DNA from: Ferrimonas futtsuensis DSM 18154
GTDB lineage: Bacteria; Pseudomonadota; Gammaproteobacteria; Enterobacterales; Shewanellaceae
Direction: 5' to 3'
Assembly (NCBI RefSeq): GCF_000422645.1
Contig: NZ_AUGL01000008.1
Location: 158,501 to 222,500, forward strand
DNA: 64,000 bases
The position numbers were made by a program, and so were the translations under genes. Every line of letters starts with the position of its first letter. The first letter of the stretch is position 1. Below the pieces are notes generated by a model. It saw only the letters and a list, made by a program, of their open reading frames with translations, had not been told where the DNA came from and did no database searches. This document shows, piece by piece, positions 24,878-34,959 of this stretch.

Positions 24878-25612
24878 CTATCCGAAACTCGCGGCCAGGG
24901 TGCCCACCGTCATGCTCCAGCCATCCACCAGCACAAACACCATCAGCTTGAACGGCAGGGAGATGATCAGCGGCGACAGCATCATCATCCCCATGGACAT
25001 CAGCACACTGGCGACCACCAGATCGATGACCAGGAAGGGGAGAAACAGCAGAAAGCCGATTTGGAACGCGGTCTTGAGCTCACTGAGCACGAAGGCGGGC
25101 ATCAGGGTCAGGAAGGGCACCTGGTCCGGGGTCAGATCCAGAGAATCGCCGGAGATGCGCATCATCTGTTCCAGGTCCGACTCCCGGGTCTGGGCCAGCA
25201 TGAAGGCGCGCAGCGGTACTTCGGCCCGGCTGGCGGCCTCCACCAGATTGATCTCGCCGCCGTCATAGGGCTGCACCGCGTCGGCGTAGATCTGCTCGCC
25301 CACCGGTCGCATGATAAACAGGGTCAGGATCAGGGCGATCCCCAGCAGCACCTTGTTGGGGGGGCTCTGTTGCAAGCCCAGTGCCTGGCGAAGTACCGCC
25401 AGCACCACAATGATTCGGGTGAAGCTGGTGGTCATCAGCAGCAGCGCCGGCAGCAGGCTGATGGCGGTCATCAGCGCCAGGATCTCCAGCTTGATGTTGA
25501 CTGCCTGGGACTGGTCACCGTCATCCAGCGTCAGCAGGGTCAGGCCCTCAGCACTGGCGGCAAAGGGCAGGAGCAACAGCAGCAGGGGCCAGAAGCGGGC
25601 CAGCTTAGCCAT
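24878..25612 (-). CDS. fliP: Flagellar export protein FliP
   Basis: 244 residues from ATG 25612, which overlaps the end of fliN by eight bases. An N-terminal cleavable signal (LLLLLPFAASAEG) precedes the body, as in other FliP proteins. Conserved segments are TSFTRIIVVLAVLRQALGLQQSPPN and TLMPAFVLSELKTAFQIGFLLFLPFLVIDLVVAS, with MGMMMLSP. It forms the pentameric core of the export channel. Confidence 0.95.
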   Translation of the reverse strand: MAKLARFWPLLLLLLPFAASAEGLTLLTLDDGDQSQAVNIKLEILALMTAISLLPALLLMTTSFTRIIVVLAVLRQALGLQQSPPNKVLLGIALILTLFIMRPVGEQIYADAVQPYDGGEINLVEAASRAEVPLRAFMLAQTRESDLEQMMRISGDSLDLTPDQVPFLTLMPAFVLSELKTAFQIGFLLFLPFLVIDLVVASVLMSMGMMMLSPLIISLPFKLMVFVLVDGWSMTVGTLAASFG

Positions 25613-25967
25613 CGTAGCCGCCGGAGACCTTGGTATTTTCCACCTCCAGCAGGCGAACGCCATAGCGGCCATTGACTTCAACCACCTCACCACGCCCCAA
25701 CAGGGCGCCGTTGACGCGCAGATCCAGGGGTTCACCCACCATGCGGTCCAGGGTGATCACGTCCCCCTCTCCCAGGGTGGTCAGTTCTCCCAGGGTCATC
25801 TCGGCACTGGCCAGCTCCAACGAGACCTGGACGGGCAACTGCTGAAAGAAGCCCATGTCTTTCTTGGACCGGGATTGAGGGGCCGCAGAGGCGGTCGCCG
25901 TCGGCACCTCCTCCTCCAGCAGATCATCCAACAACAGGTCATCATCCAGCAGGTTGTCATCAACCAC
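25605..25967 (-). CDS. fliN: Flagellar motor switch protein FliN
   Basis: 120 residues from GTG 25967, one base after the fliM stop; gaggag lies 8 bases upstream, so this start is preferred to the long open frame. The N-terminal ~35 residues are acidic (repeated Asp-Asp-Leu-Leu), followed by a linker and the SpoA domain (PVQVSLELASAEMTLGEL, then DLRVNGALLGRGEVVEVNGRYGVRL). It forms the outer C-ring and docks the FliH-FliI export ATPase. Confidence 0.94.
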   Translation of the reverse strand: MVDDNLLDDDLLLDDLLEEEVPTATASAAPQSRSKKDMGFFQQLPVQVSLELASAEMTLGELTTLGEGDVITLDRMVGEPLDLRVNGALLGRGEVVEVNGRYGVRLLEVENTKVSGGYDG

Positions 25968-25968
25968 G

Positions 25969-26835
25969 TTAGTACTCCTCGGCTTTATGGGCATCCTGGT
26001 TGAGCTTGGCCACCAGTTTGCCGTCTTGGGCATGCACGCTGGCATAGAACTGGGTGCGGCCACCTATGGTGACCGGGCAGCGGGCGTGCAGATGGATGGG
26101 CAGAATATCGCCCTGTTTTAATTCGTTGAGTGTCTGGACCGGTACCGCCTTGCGGGCCAGTTCCACCCGGGCCTGTACCGGGATCTGGGTCATGCGTTGT
26201 TTGACCTTGGACATCAGCTCAGGATCGGCCTTGTGCTCGGTGCGCTGCTCAGACAGGGAGCCGAGCAGGGCTTCACTGACATAGAAACGGATGGGCTCGA
26301 AGGGGTGGCTCCTGGGCCACTCGAAGCGCCAGCACGCGGGCGACTGAATGCCATCCAGGCTGGGCACCACCTCCAGGTCCAGCTCTTCCATGGAGAGTCG
26401 GGTCTTGGGCAGTGTCTCCAGGCTGGTCTCGACGATACGGTGAGCCAGACGCAATTCGGAGTGGCTGATGGGGCGCAGGGGGCTGACCAGTCGTTGACTG
26501 GCGCCGCCATAATAGCTGCTGGCCAACTGATCCAGAGTGCAGCGGTCGATGGCCAGCCAGGCCAGGGCGGTTCGCCCATGGCTGAGGACAAAACAGGCAT
26601 TGCCCTGATCCGCGGGCAGGGGCTGCTCGTCCAACCGGACCCGGATCGGGGTGGCCTGACCAAGGCGCATCAGGGGCTTGAAGATCTGCAGCACGGCGTC
26701 CAGCATCTGGCTGTAACCCAGCTCAAGCTGGCGAAGCAGGCGGCTGCGAGCCAGTTTTTCCTGGACCAAAACCACAGGTCTTACCGTTGCATCAGTGTCA
26801 CCAGCGAATAGTTTTGCTTTTGCTGTTGTCTTCAT
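25969..26835 (-). CDS. fliM: Flagellar motor switch protein FliM, short lateral type
   Basis: 288 residues, shorter than the ~330 typical of chemotaxis-linked FliM. The middle domain (residues ~30-200) and the C-terminal SpoA domain (~215-285, with VQTLNELKQGDILPIH and GRTQFYASV) are recognisable. The N-terminus (MKTTAKAKLFAGD) lacks the LSQ-EIDALL motif that binds phosphorylated CheY. From knowledge of secondary flagellar systems this implies a motor that does not respond to CheY. It is the first gene of the leftward operon, divergent from motY across an A+T-rich region. The ribosome-binding site is weak. Confidence 0.93.
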   Translation of the reverse strand: MKTTAKAKLFAGDTDATVRPVVLVQEKLARSRLLRQLELGYSQMLDAVLQIFKPLMRLGQATPIRVRLDEQPLPADQGNACFVLSHGRTALAWLAIDRCTLDQLASSYYGGASQRLVSPLRPISHSELRLAHRIVETSLETLPKTRLSMEELDLEVVPSLDGIQSPACWRFEWPRSHPFEPIRFYVSEALLGSLSEQRTEHKADPELMSKVKQRMTQIPVQARVELARKAVPVQTLNELKQGDILPIHLHARCPVTIGGRTQFYASVHAQDGKLVAKLNQDAHKAEEY

Positions 26836-27216
26836 TATGAACTGTTCTTTAATTGAGCTTAAATTCGTAAAACCCTGCTGCCACTAGACCTGGCCTGGGT
26901 GTAAAACGCTGTCCAATATGATTGGTGCGCAATATATCGATCTATCGTGTGGACACGGTTTAAATTTAATTCTTCACTCTTGAATGATATTTAGAACCTC
27001 AGTCAATTATCTGACAAAGTCAAAAATACGTTGTTCAAGTTATGCGTGTTATTCACGGCGATGGCTACCATATCAGTGGTTTGCGGGGTGTTCAATGGGA
27101 TTTTGCGAAAAATGAATCTTACTGATTGGCGGGAAGAAAAATATAAATCCAAACTTGATTTTCTGGGTGGAAAAATAATAGTCTGTCAATTCTTAAAAAT
27201 TCGCCCAGTGGCTATA
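26836..27216. promoter_or_regulatory. Divergent promoter region, fliM / motY
   Basis: About 380 A+T-rich bases that must drive both the fliM operon and the motY-lafK-fliE operon. I searched both strands by eye for a -24/-12 element (TGGCACG-N4-TTGCA) and found none, nor a clear sigma-28 promoter. A housekeeping or master-regulator promoter is therefore likely. Confidence 0.5.
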
Positions 27217-28158
27217 ATGTCTAGTTTTGTAAATAAGGTATTTTTGACGGCTGTCGTTTTTCCGGCGCTGGCCAATGCTGCGGTGGTTAAATTTGATACC
27301 CCGCTGGAAAGAGCTGGGTGGAAATTTGACGGTGACAAATTTCAGTGTCGCCTCATACATGAAGTCGATCATTTCGGCCGATTTGTATTAAGCCGTCACG
27401 CCGGTCACTCACTCTCTCTGGCGCTGGAATCAGATTGGCTCCCAGAGCAGGGCATCGATGCCAGATTCAGTCTTCAGAAGCCGGGCTGGCAACCCTCCTC
27501 TCCCGATGCCGGACATCACTATCCTGCCCATTGGCAACAGAGCCAAGCCAGACTGGTTGGGGCGGGCGAGCCCTTCCTTCAGGCTCTGGAACTGGGCTGG
27601 AACTGGCAGGTGGTGCTGAGCGACTCGCAGGGACAGCAATGGCAGGTGTCCAGTGCCAATGTTCAGGGGCAGCCTGCCGCTCTGGCGATGCGCCAATGCC
27701 TGAAGCAACTGTTGCCCGTCTCCTATGAGCAGGTGAGACGACTGGAGATCCCTTATCCCAGCGGCGCTGTGGAACCGGCTTCCGGCGCCGCAGACAGCAT
27801 CGATGCCGCTGCCGCTTATGTGCAGGCAGACAGCCGCATCCGCAAGGTGCTGGTGGATGGTCACAGCGACAGCGATGGTGACAGCCTGGCCAACCTGGTG
27901 CTGAGCCGCACCCGGGCCGATGAGATCGCAGCCCGGTTGGTGGCGGCGGGTGTACCTGCGGCAAAGATAGAGATTCGAGGCCATGGGGAGCGTTTCCCCC
28001 TGGTCAGTAATGGCAGTGCCACCGGACGCGCCAAGAACCGCAGGGTTACCATTCGCCTGGTGATGGCCGGTGATGACCTGCCGCCCTCGCAGGCGGAGGC
28101 GCCGGACATGAGCAGCACCCTGCCAAAAACACTCAATGCTCAGGAGAGCGGAGAATGA
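27217..28158 (+). CDS. motY: MotY-like stator-associated T-ring protein
   Basis: 313 residues from ATG 27217, chosen because it gives a proper signal peptide ([14 protein letters not shown]); the open frame extends 62 codons further without one. The N-terminal domain has the MotY pattern [26 protein letters not shown]...[14 protein letters not shown]. The C-terminal OmpA-type peptidoglycan-binding domain has [25 protein letters not shown] and [11 protein letters not shown]...NRRVTIRL. MotY proteins help to anchor the stator around the basal body in Vibrio-type motors. The stop overlaps the lafK start. Confidence 0.92.
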   Translation: MSSFVNKVFLTAVVFPALANAAVVKFDTPLERAGWKFDGDKFQCRLIHEVDHFGRFVLSRHAGHSLSLALESDWLPEQGIDARFSLQKPGWQPSSPDAGHHYPAHWQQSQARLVGAGEPFLQALELGWNWQVVLSDSQGQQWQVSSANVQGQPAALAMRQCLKQLLPVSYEQVRRLEIPYPSGAVEPASGAADSIDAAAAYVQADSRIRKVLVDGHSDSDGDSLANLVLSRTRADEIAARLVAAGVPAAKIEIRGHGERFPLVSNGSATGRAKNRRVTIRLVMAGDDLPPSQAEAPDMSSTLPKTLNAQESGE

Positions 28159-29462
28159 GCGATTATTCCATTCGAATCGCCGGGTTCGAACTCAGCGGGT
28201 GCGACCGGGCTCAGTTGGATCTTCAAGGGTTTAACCTGCTGGATATCGACAGCCGCAAACCCGCCTGGCTGACCCTGGTCGGCTTGCAGGGATGCGCTCC
28301 CGAGCAGGTCAGCCAGAAGATGGCCGAGGTGGCCGGCAGCATGAAAGTGGTGCTGGTCGATCCGGATGCCGGTGAGGTGGCCAGCGCGGCCCTGAGCTGC
28401 TGCGCCCAGGACTATCTGTTGGCCCCCCTGGATCTGGAGCAGTTGCACCGCCTGATTCGCCGGCTGATCACCATCGAAAGCAGCCGTGCGGATCTGGTGG
28501 CGGAAGCTCCGGCCAGCCGCCAGCTGCTGATGCTGGCGCATCGCGCCGCCTCCACCGAGGCCAGTGTGCTGCTCTCCGGGGAGAGTGGTACCGGGAAGGA
28601 GCAACTGGCTCGCTACATTCACCGCCACTCAGCCCGGGCGGACAAGCCCTTTGTGGCGGTCAACTGCGCCGCCATTCCGGAATCGATGCTGGAGTCGGTG
28701 CTGTTTGGTCATGCCAAGGGCGCCTTTACCGGTGCCCATGCGGACAAGGCGGGCAAGTTCGAGTTGGCCAACGGCGGCACCCTGCTTCTGGATGAGATTG
28801 GTGAGATGCCGCTGATGCTGCAAGCCAAGCTGCTCAGGGTGTTGCAGGAGCGGGAGGTGGAACGCCTGGGGTGTCACAAGCCCATCAACCTGGATATCCG
28901 CATCATCGCCGCCAGCAACAAGGACCTTCGAAAAGAGGTGAGTGAGAGCAATTTCCGTGAGGATCTCTTCTACCGCCTGGATGTACTGCCTCTGCTCCTG
29001 CCCCCTTTGCGGGACCGCCGCGAGGATATCCTGCCCCTGGCGGATCACCTGCTGGAACGCCACAACCACCTTGCGGGGGATGACAGCTGCTACTTCAGCG
29101 AAGCCGCTCGCGCCGCGCTGCTGGCCCATGACTGGCCGGGGAATGTCCGAGAGCTGGACAACTGCGTACAGCGGGCGCTGGTGATGCGCCGTGGCACCGC
29201 CCTGCAGGCCCTGGAGCTTGGGTTGCCCCAGCAGCAGGTGATGCCAGCGAGCTGTGCCGCCGGCCAGGGGTTGAAGGCCTCCAAGCAGCAGGCGGAGTTC
29301 CAGTACATCATCGACACCCTGAAGCGGTTCGGCGGCCATCGTAGCCGCAGCGCCGAGACCCTGGGGATGACCACCAGGGCGCTGCGTTACAAGATGGCGC
29401 AGATGCGGGAAGCGGGCATCGACGTCGATGCCATTATCAAAAGCGCCGAATGTGCCGCATAG
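28155..29462 (+). CDS. lafK: Sigma-54-dependent flagellar regulator, LafK type
   Basis: 435 residues. Residues 1-105 resemble a degenerate receiver domain ([11 protein letters not shown], with no complete phosphorylation pocket). The AAA+ domain has Walker A GESGTGKE (~residue 142), the sigma-54 contact loop GAFTGA, Walker [12 protein letters not shown] and an arginine-finger region [15 protein letters not shown] Fis-type helix-turn-helix ends the protein ([24 protein letters not shown]). It is expected to activate sigma-54 promoters of the lateral genes such as those at 36508-36523 and 46787-46802. It starts within motY (ATGA overlap, ggag upstream) and is followed by fliE. Confidence 0.94.
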   Translation: MSDYSIRIAGFELSGCDRAQLDLQGFNLLDIDSRKPAWLTLVGLQGCAPEQVSQKMAEVAGSMKVVLVDPDAGEVASAALSCCAQDYLLAPLDLEQLHRLIRRLITIESSRADLVAEAPASRQLLMLAHRAASTEASVLLSGESGTGKEQLARYIHRHSARADKPFVAVNCAAIPESMLESVLFGHAKGAFTGAHADKAGKFELANGGTLLLDEIGEMPLMLQAKLLRVLQEREVERLGCHKPINLDIRIIAASNKDLRKEVSESNFREDLFYRLDVLPLLLPPLRDRREDILPLADHLLERHNHLAGDDSCYFSEAARAALLAHDWPGNVRELDNCVQRALVMRRGTALQALELGLPQQQVMPASCAAGQGLKASKQQAEFQYIIDTLKRFGGHRSRSAETLGMTTRALRYKMAQMREAGIDVDAIIKSAECAA

Positions 29463-29478
29463 AGGAAGCTGAGCAATC

Positions 29479-29796
29479 ATGAGCATTAATACCGAGCAAT
29501 CGATGCTGGCGACCCTGGCCCTGCAGAAGGACCAGGCGGCGGGCATCATCCGGCCGGCCGAGGATCAGGCCGAGGCCGCCAGCTTCTCTGAGCTGATGAA
29601 GCAGAAGGTCGTGTCAGTCAATGCCGACCAGAACCTGTCGTCCGCCCGCACCGCTGCGGTGGAAACCGGGGAAAGCGACGATCTGGTGGGCGCCATGGTG
29701 GCGTCCCAGAAAGCCAGCCTCTCATTCAGCGCCATGGTGCAGATTCGCAACCGTCTGGTGGCCGCGCTGGACGAGATCATGAAGATGCCTATCTAG
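29479..29796 (+). CDS. fliE: Flagellar hook-basal body protein FliE
   Basis: 105 residues. The C-terminal half has the conserved pattern SFSELMKQKVVSVNADQNLSS and DLVGAMVASQKASLSFSAMVQIRNRLVAALDEIMKMPI, typical of FliE, which joins the MS ring to the rod. The start follows lafK by 16 bases with gaggaag upstream, and fliF follows 9 bases after the stop. It is the first structural gene of the operon. Confidence 0.95.
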   Translation: MSINTEQSMLATLALQKDQAAGIIRPAEDQAEAASFSELMKQKVVSVNADQNLSSARTAAVETGESDDLVGAMVASQKASLSFSAMVQIRNRLVAALDEIMKMPI

Positions 29797-29805
29797 GGGA
29801 GCACT

Positions 29806-31449
29806 ATGTCGACCGTATTATCCCAAGCCGCTCAACCCCTGGGGTCTCTGGAAGGCGTTCGCAGCGTCTGGCGGCGCTTTATCCGTTCAGAAGGCGGCCA
29901 GGGCCAGGTGTTGCTGGTGTCGGTGCTGGCGGTGATCGCCGCCACCGTCATCGTCCTGGTGCTGTGGAAGTCCGGGGGCAACCTGCGCCCCCTGTACGGC
30001 AACCAGGAGGGGTACGACAGTGCCCAGATCATCGAGGTGCTGGAGTCCGAAGGGATCGATTACCAGATTGACCGGGGTACCGGCCAATTGCTGGTGGATC
30101 ACGATCAGGTGGGGGCGGTACGCATGGTGCTGGCGGCGCGCGGCATCCAGGCTCAGCTGCCCAGCGGCCTGGACAACCTCGACAGTGACGTGACCACCAG
30201 CCAGTTTATGGAGCAGGCCAGATACCGCCATGGTCTGGAGGGGGAGATGGCTCGCACCATCATGGCCATGGATCCGGTAAAGGCCGCCCGGGTTCACCTG
30301 GCGATCCCCAAGCGCACCCTGTTTGTGCGTAAGCAGGATGCCCAGACCTCGGCGTCGGTGATGGTGGATCTGCAGCCGGGCAAAACCCTGAGCCCGGGTC
30401 AGGTGGCCGCCGTGGTCAACCTGGTGGCGGGCAGTGTGCCCGGACTCAGCCCCAAGCGGGTGCAACTGGTGAATCAGCGTGGTGAACTGCTGGCGGGGGA
30501 TGAGGCCATGGGCCACAACGCCAGCGGCTTGAGCGCCCAGCAGGTGGCGTACAGCCGAACCCTGGAGCAGCAGCTGATCCAGCGGGCAGAAAGCATGCTG
30601 CTGCCGGTACTGGGCCCTCAGCAATACCGGGTGCAGCTCTCCGCCGACATCAACTTCGATCAGGTGGAGGAGACTCAGGAGAGTGTCGATCCCAGTGTGG
30701 TGCTGCTGCAGGAGAAGGTGCGCAGCAACCAGAACAACGGCTCCCTGGCCCTGGGGATCCCCGGCGCACTCTCGAATCAGCCTCCGGCCCAGCAGGGGGA
30801 GCAGCCCTCAAATCAGTCCAGTACCCTGAGTGAGGAGTCCAGCCGCAACTTCGAGGCGGGGCGCTCGGTGCGCCACACCAAGTATCAACAGGCGCAACTG
30901 AAGCAGCTGTCCGTCTCCGTTCTGGTGAATCAGCGATCCGAGGGGGAGCAGCCCTGGACCCAGGCTCAGCAGGACCAGATGGCCCAGATGGTGCGTGATG
31001 CCATCGGATTCGATGCCAATCGCGGTGATCAGTTTTCCCTGTCGGTGTTCCCTTTTGCGGTGGTGACCGAGACGCCGGTGGAACCGATGCCCTGGTGGCA
31101 ACTTCCTGAGTACGCGCAGTATTTCCGCTATCTGGTGGGCGGCTTAGTGGGTCTGTGCCTGATCTTCTTCGTGCTGCGTCCCATGGTGAGTCACCTGATC
31201 AAGGTGGAGCGGATGCCCAAGGAGGCGCCGCCGCTTGCCGTCGCCGACAACCCGCCAGAGCTGGCACCGCCGCCGCAGGCCGAGCCTGAGCATCAGGGGC
31301 TGAGCAGTGCCATCGTCGCCCTGGGGCTGCCGGAACCCGGCTCACCCCTGACCGTACAGTTGGAGCACCTTGGCATGCTGGCCAAGGAGGAACCGGCCCG
31401 GGTGGCCGAAGTGATCTCCCAGTGGATTGGAGCAGAGAAACGTGACTAA
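29806..31449 (+). CDS. fliF: Flagellar MS-ring protein FliF
   Basis: 547 residues. A membrane segment near residues 37-57 and another near 440-460 flank the large periplasmic part, which carries the ring-building motifs (LRPLYGNQEGYDSAQIIEVLE and HLAIPKRTLFVRKQDAQTSASV). The cytoplasmic C-terminus (to residue 547) ends with the FliG-binding segment ARVAEVISQWIG. It forms the first ring in the inner membrane on which the rest of the flagellum is built. The stop overlaps the start region of fliG. Confidence 0.96.
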   Translation: MSTVLSQAAQPLGSLEGVRSVWRRFIRSEGGQGQVLLVSVLAVIAATVIVLVLWKSGGNLRPLYGNQEGYDSAQIIEVLESEGIDYQIDRGTGQLLVDHDQVGAVRMVLAARGIQAQLPSGLDNLDSDVTTSQFMEQARYRHGLEGEMARTIMAMDPVKAARVHLAIPKRTLFVRKQDAQTSASVMVDLQPGKTLSPGQVAAVVNLVAGSVPGLSPKRVQLVNQRGELLAGDEAMGHNASGLSAQQVAYSRTLEQQLIQRAESMLLPVLGPQQYRVQLSADINFDQVEETQESVDPSVVLLQEKVRSNQNNGSLALGIPGALSNQPPAQQGEQPSNQSSTLSEESSRNFEAGRSVRHTKYQQAQLKQLSVSVLVNQRSEGEQPWTQAQQDQMAQMVRDAIGFDANRGDQFSLSVFPFAVVTETPVEPMPWWQLPEYAQYFRYLVGGLVGLCLIFFVLRPMVSHLIKVERMPKEAPPLAVADNPPELAPPPQAEPEHQGLSSAIVALGLPEPGSPLTVQLEHLGMLAKEEPARVAEVISQWIGAEKRD

Positions 31450-32455
31450 TGCCCTGAAATCGTCCCAGATGGACAATATGGAGCAGGCAGCCATGCTGCT
31501 GCTGAGCATGGGCGAGGAGGGGGCCGCCAAGGTGCTGGCCCACCTGGACCGCAGCGACGTGCAGCGCCTCAGCCACAAGATGGCCCGTTTGAGCCACATC
31601 TCCCATGAGGAGGCCGGCGGCGTGTTGAGCCGCTTCTTCGATGCCTACCGGGACCAGTCCGGCATTGCCCGGGCTTCCCGCGGTTATCTGCAGCGCACCC
31701 TGGACATCGCCCTGGGTGACCGGGTGGCCAAGGGACTCATCGACAACATCTATGGTGACGAGATCCAGACCCTGGTGCGTCGCCTGGAATGGGTGGATCC
31801 CAAACTGCTGGCCCATGAGATCACCCATGAACACAGCCAGCTTCAGGCGGTGCTGCTGGGGTTGCTGCCCGCAGAGAACGCCTCCCTGGTTCTGCAGCAC
31901 CTGCCGGGGCACTGCCACGATGAAGTGTTGCTTCGTATTGCCGCCCTGGGTGAGCTGGACCGGGACGTGGTGGAGGAGCTGCGTCAGCTGGTGGAGCGCT
32001 GCGTGGCCATCGCCATGGAGAAGAGCCATACCCAGGTGGCCGGGGTGAAGCAGGTGGCGGACATCCTCAATCGCTATGAGGGGGACAGGGAACAGCTGAT
32101 GTCGGTGCTCAGACTGCACGATCAGACCCTGGCTACCCAGGTGGAGGACAACATGTTCGACTTCATCATCCTGGGTCGCCAGAAGGACGACACCCTGCAG
32201 AAACTGCTGGCCGAAGTGGATCCGGAAACCCTGGCCATCTCCCTCAAAGGGGTGGACTCCAATCTCAAAAAGGCGGTGCTCGGTGCCCTGCCCAAGCGGA
32301 TGTCCTCCTCCATTGAGACCCGGATGGAAGCGATCGGCGCCGTGGCCCTCTCCAGGGCAGACCTGGCCCGCGCCGAGGTGATGGAGAAAGCTAAGAGCAT
32401 GATGGAAGCCAAGGAGCTGGAACTGCAACTCTTCGAAGAGCCGGTGGTGGAATAA
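31442..32455 (+). CDS. fliG: Flagellar motor switch protein FliG
   Basis: 337 residues from GTG 31442 (ggag 9 bases upstream), overlapping the end of fliF. All three FliG domains are present: an N-terminal one (QAAMLLLSMGEEGAAKVLAHL), a middle one (ALLGLLPAENASLVLQHLPG with surrounding EHPQ-like region HEHSQLQAVLLG), and the C-terminal torque-generating helices (MFDFIILGRQKDDTLQKLLAEVDPETL, then SSIETRMEAIGAVALSRADLARAE). It is the rotor protein that MotA pushes against. Confidence 0.95.
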   Translation: MTNALKSSQMDNMEQAAMLLLSMGEEGAAKVLAHLDRSDVQRLSHKMARLSHISHEEAGGVLSRFFDAYRDQSGIARASRGYLQRTLDIALGDRVAKGLIDNIYGDEIQTLVRRLEWVDPKLLAHEITHEHSQLQAVLLGLLPAENASLVLQHLPGHCHDEVLLRIAALGELDRDVVEELRQLVERCVAIAMEKSHTQVAGVKQVADILNRYEGDREQLMSVLRLHDQTLATQVEDNMFDFIILGRQKDDTLQKLLAEVDPETLAISLKGVDSNLKKAVLGALPKRMSSSIETRMEAIGAVALSRADLARAEVMEKAKSMMEAKELELQLFEEPVVE

Positions 32456-33159
32456 TGAGTCAACAGCATTGGAACACCCCATCCAGTCGGGTACGCCTTT
32501 ACCATTTTCCGCCCCTGGGTTCCCAGGGGGGAGACAGTGCCCCAACCCCAACGGGCGCCGATTATCAGCGTGCGGTGGAGCAGGGGTATCAGGAGGGGAT
32601 GGAGCAGGGCCGCGAGGCCGGTTACCAGGAGGGCCTGGAGGCAGGGCGCCAGCATGGCGTTTCCCAGGGTGTGGAAGAGGGCCGTACCCAGGGCCAGGCT
32701 CAGGCCCACCAGGAGATGGAGCAGCGCCTGGCCCCAATGATAGCCCCGCTGACGGCGCTGCAGCAGCTGCTGCGCGAAGGCCACGAGCAGCAACTTAGGG
32801 GGCAGCAGGAGCTGATCCTGGAGCTGGTCAAGCGGGTGGCCGAGCAGGTGGTACGCTGCGAACTGACTCTGCACCCTCAGCAGATCATGAGTCTCATCGA
32901 TGAGACCCTAGCCGCCCTGCCCGATGGCCGCACCAACCCGGTGATCCACCTGGAACCCGGTGTGCTCTCTACCCTCACCGAGGTGGCGGCAGATCAGGTG
33001 GCACAGTGGCAGCTCAAGGCAGACCCCACCCTGGGCATCGGCGATGTCCGGGTGGTGACCAACGAGTGTGAGGCGGACGCCTCCACCGCCACCCGACTGG
33101 ATGCCTGCATGGAGCAGGTGGCCAAGCACCTGGTGGATGACCATGGCCAGGGTGCTTAA
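32455..33159 (+). CDS. fliH: Flagellar export regulator FliH
   Basis: 234 residues. The middle (residues ~40-80) contains a run of GxxxG-type repeats ([20 protein letters not shown]) that is characteristic of FliH. The C-terminal ~100 residues form the stalk-like domain ([36 protein letters not shown]). It holds the FliI ATPase inactive and links it to FliN. The ATG shares two bases with the fliG stop (TAATG). Confidence 0.94.
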   Translation: MSQQHWNTPSSRVRLYHFPPLGSQGGDSAPTPTGADYQRAVEQGYQEGMEQGREAGYQEGLEAGRQHGVSQGVEEGRTQGQAQAHQEMEQRLAPMIAPLTALQQLLREGHEQQLRGQQELILELVKRVAEQVVRCELTLHPQQIMSLIDETLAALPDGRTNPVIHLEPGVLSTLTEVAADQVAQWQLKADPTLGIGDVRVVTNECEADASTATRLDACMEQVAKHLVDDHGQGA

Positions 33160-34471
33160 CCTCGCCTGTCACCCCAAGGTACCGGTTGCCACCATCTATG
33201 GCAGACTGATTCGGGTCAACGGACTGATGCTGGAAGCGGTTGGTTGCCAGCTGGGTACCGGCGATCGCTGTCTGCTGGGCTGTCGCGATGGCAGTGAGGT
33301 GGAAGCCGAGGTGGTGGGCTTCGAGGGCGCCACCCTGCTGCTGATGCCGCTGCACCCCACTTCCGGCTTGATGCCGGGGGCCCGGGTGCGGCCACTCTCC
33401 GGCCCCGCTACCGTCCCCGTGGGCCCAGGCTTGCTGGGACGGGTACTCGATGGCAGCGGCAACCCCATCGACGGCCAGGGTCCCCTGCGTCACTGCACTG
33501 CTCAGCCCACCCATCTTAACGTGCCCAACCCCCTGCTGCGCCGCCCCATCGCCGGCCAGCTGGATGTGGGGGTTCGCGCCCTCAACAGCCTGTTGCCCAT
33601 CGGCAAAGGCCAGCGTCTGGGCCTCTTTGCCGGCTCCGGCGTGGGCAAGTCGGTACTCCTGGGGATGATGACCCGCTACACCCAGGCGGATGTGGTGGTG
33701 GTGGGCCTCATCGGTGAGCGGGGCCGGGAAGTTCGCGAGTTTCTCGACCATGCCCTGGGTGAGGCGGGCCGTCGCCGTGCGGTGGTGATCGCCGCGCCGG
33801 CAGACACCACGCCGCTGATGCGCCTTCGGGCCGCCCGCCTGTGCCACCAGGTCGCCACCGGATTCCGCGATCAGGGACAGGATGTGCTGCTGCTGATGGA
33901 CTCCCTGACCCGTTACGCCCAGGCCCAGAGGGAGATTGGCCTCAGCCTGGGTGAGCCGCCGGCGACCCGGGGGTATCCGCCTTCGGCCTTTTCCACTCTG
34001 CCCTCGCTGGTGGAGATGGCGGGCAATGGTGAGCACCCCAGTGGCAGCCTGAGCGCCCTCTATACGGTGCTGGCGGAGGGAGACGACCAGCAGGATCCGG
34101 TGGCCGACGCCGCGCGGGCGATTCTGGACGGTCACATCGTCCTCAGCCGCGCCCTGGCCCAGCAGGGCCATTTCCCCGCCATCGACATCAACGCCTCGGC
34201 CAGTCGGGTCGCAGACCAGTTGCACAGCAAGGGGCAACTTCAGGCGTCGGCCCGGGTTCGCCGCTTGCTGGGGCGCTACCAGGAGGTGCGCGAACTGCTG
34301 CCCCTGGGGGGATATCAGCCTGGTCAGGATGCAGAGCTGGATCTGGCGGTGCGCAGTTATCCCACATTGGCGGGCTTCTTGCAGCAAGACCGAGACGAAC
34401 GGGTCACCCTGGCGCAAAGTGAGGCGACCCTGGAGACAATGCTGGAGGAGATAGGCCAATATGGTGCGTAA
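33143..34471 (+). CDS. fliI: Flagellum-specific ATPase FliI
   Basis: About 442 residues from ATG 33143 (an ATG two codons upstream is equally possible); it overlaps the end of fliH by 17 bases. Walker A is [13 protein letters not shown], the Walker B region is [19 protein letters not shown], and the signature [20 protein letters not shown] is present. It is an F1-beta-like hexameric ATPase that helps to feed substrates to the export gate. The stop overlaps fliJ. Confidence 0.95.
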   Translation: MARVLNLACHPKVPVATIYGRLIRVNGLMLEAVGCQLGTGDRCLLGCRDGSEVEAEVVGFEGATLLLMPLHPTSGLMPGARVRPLSGPATVPVGPGLLGRVLDGSGNPIDGQGPLRHCTAQPTHLNVPNPLLRRPIAGQLDVGVRALNSLLPIGKGQRLGLFAGSGVGKSVLLGMMTRYTQADVVVVGLIGERGREVREFLDHALGEAGRRRAVVIAAPADTTPLMRLRAARLCHQVATGFRDQGQDVLLLMDSLTRYAQAQREIGLSLGEPPATRGYPPSAFSTLPSLVEMAGNGEHPSGSLSALYTVLAEGDDQQDPVADAARAILDGHIVLSRALAQQGHFPAIDINASASRVADQLHSKGQLQASARVRRLLGRYQEVRELLPLGGYQPGQDAELDLAVRSYPTLAGFLQQDRDERVTLAQSEATLETMLEEIGQYGA

Positions 34472-34892
34472 GATACAGCTGCTGCGGGAGAAGCAGGAGC
34501 AGCAGATGGCCCAGCTGGGGCAGCAGAAACAGCGCAGCCAGCTTCGGCTGGCGCAACTGGAGCGCCGCCGTCAGGGGCTGGAGCAGGCCCTGGCCGCCAG
34601 CGGTGTGGCCCCTGAGGGGGGCAACGTCCTGAGCTGGCAGAACCGCAGCCATTACCGTGGGCAGCTGATTCCTGCGACCCAGAAGCTCGCCCTGGAGCAA
34701 GGGCTGGCGGAGCAGGAGCAGGGGCGGATCAGCCGGCTCTGGCAGCATGCCCTGGCCCGTCGCCAGGGGCTGGCCTGGCTCGAGGAGCAGCGCCATCAGC
34801 AGGGTTTGGCGCGGCGCAGCCGCACCGAGCAGCGTCAGCAGGATGAGGCGGGCGGCAGGATGGCCTGCTCGGCTCGAGGAGTCCGGCGCTAG
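34461..34892 (+). CDS. fliJ: Flagellar export protein FliJ
   Basis: 143 residues, predicted to be almost wholly coiled coil and rich in Gln, Arg and Leu, as is usual for the fast-evolving FliJ. Identification rests on position after fliI, length and the coiled coil. It acts as the stalk of the FliI ring and escorts chaperones. It overlaps fliI by 11 bases. The last ~15 residues (Gly/Arg/Ser-rich) look unstructured. A terminator follows. Confidence 0.85.
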   Translation: MVRKIQLLREKQEQQMAQLGQQKQRSQLRLAQLERRRQGLEQALAASGVAPEGGNVLSWQNRSHYRGQLIPATQKLALEQGLAEQEQGRISRLWQHALARRQGLAWLEEQRHQQGLARRSRTEQRQQDEAGGRMACSARGVRR

Positions 34893-34909
34893 GATGAGAA
34901 TATGGCATT

Positions 34910-34936
34910 AAAAAAGGACCCTCAGGGTCCTTTTTT
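34910..34936. terminator. Bidirectional terminator between fliJ and flgN
   Basis: A perfect 15-base hairpin ggaccct-c-agggtcc (34916-34930) flanked by A6 and T6, serving the rightward fliE-J operon and the leftward flgAMN genes. Confidence 0.93.
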
Positions 34937-34959
34937 AATGCCTCTTTTGCCCGCTGTAC

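Noticed and set aside
31199..32737. 512-codon minus-strand open frame opposite fliF-fliG-fliH
   Set aside because: Antisense shadow with no domain, overlapping three confidently identified genes.
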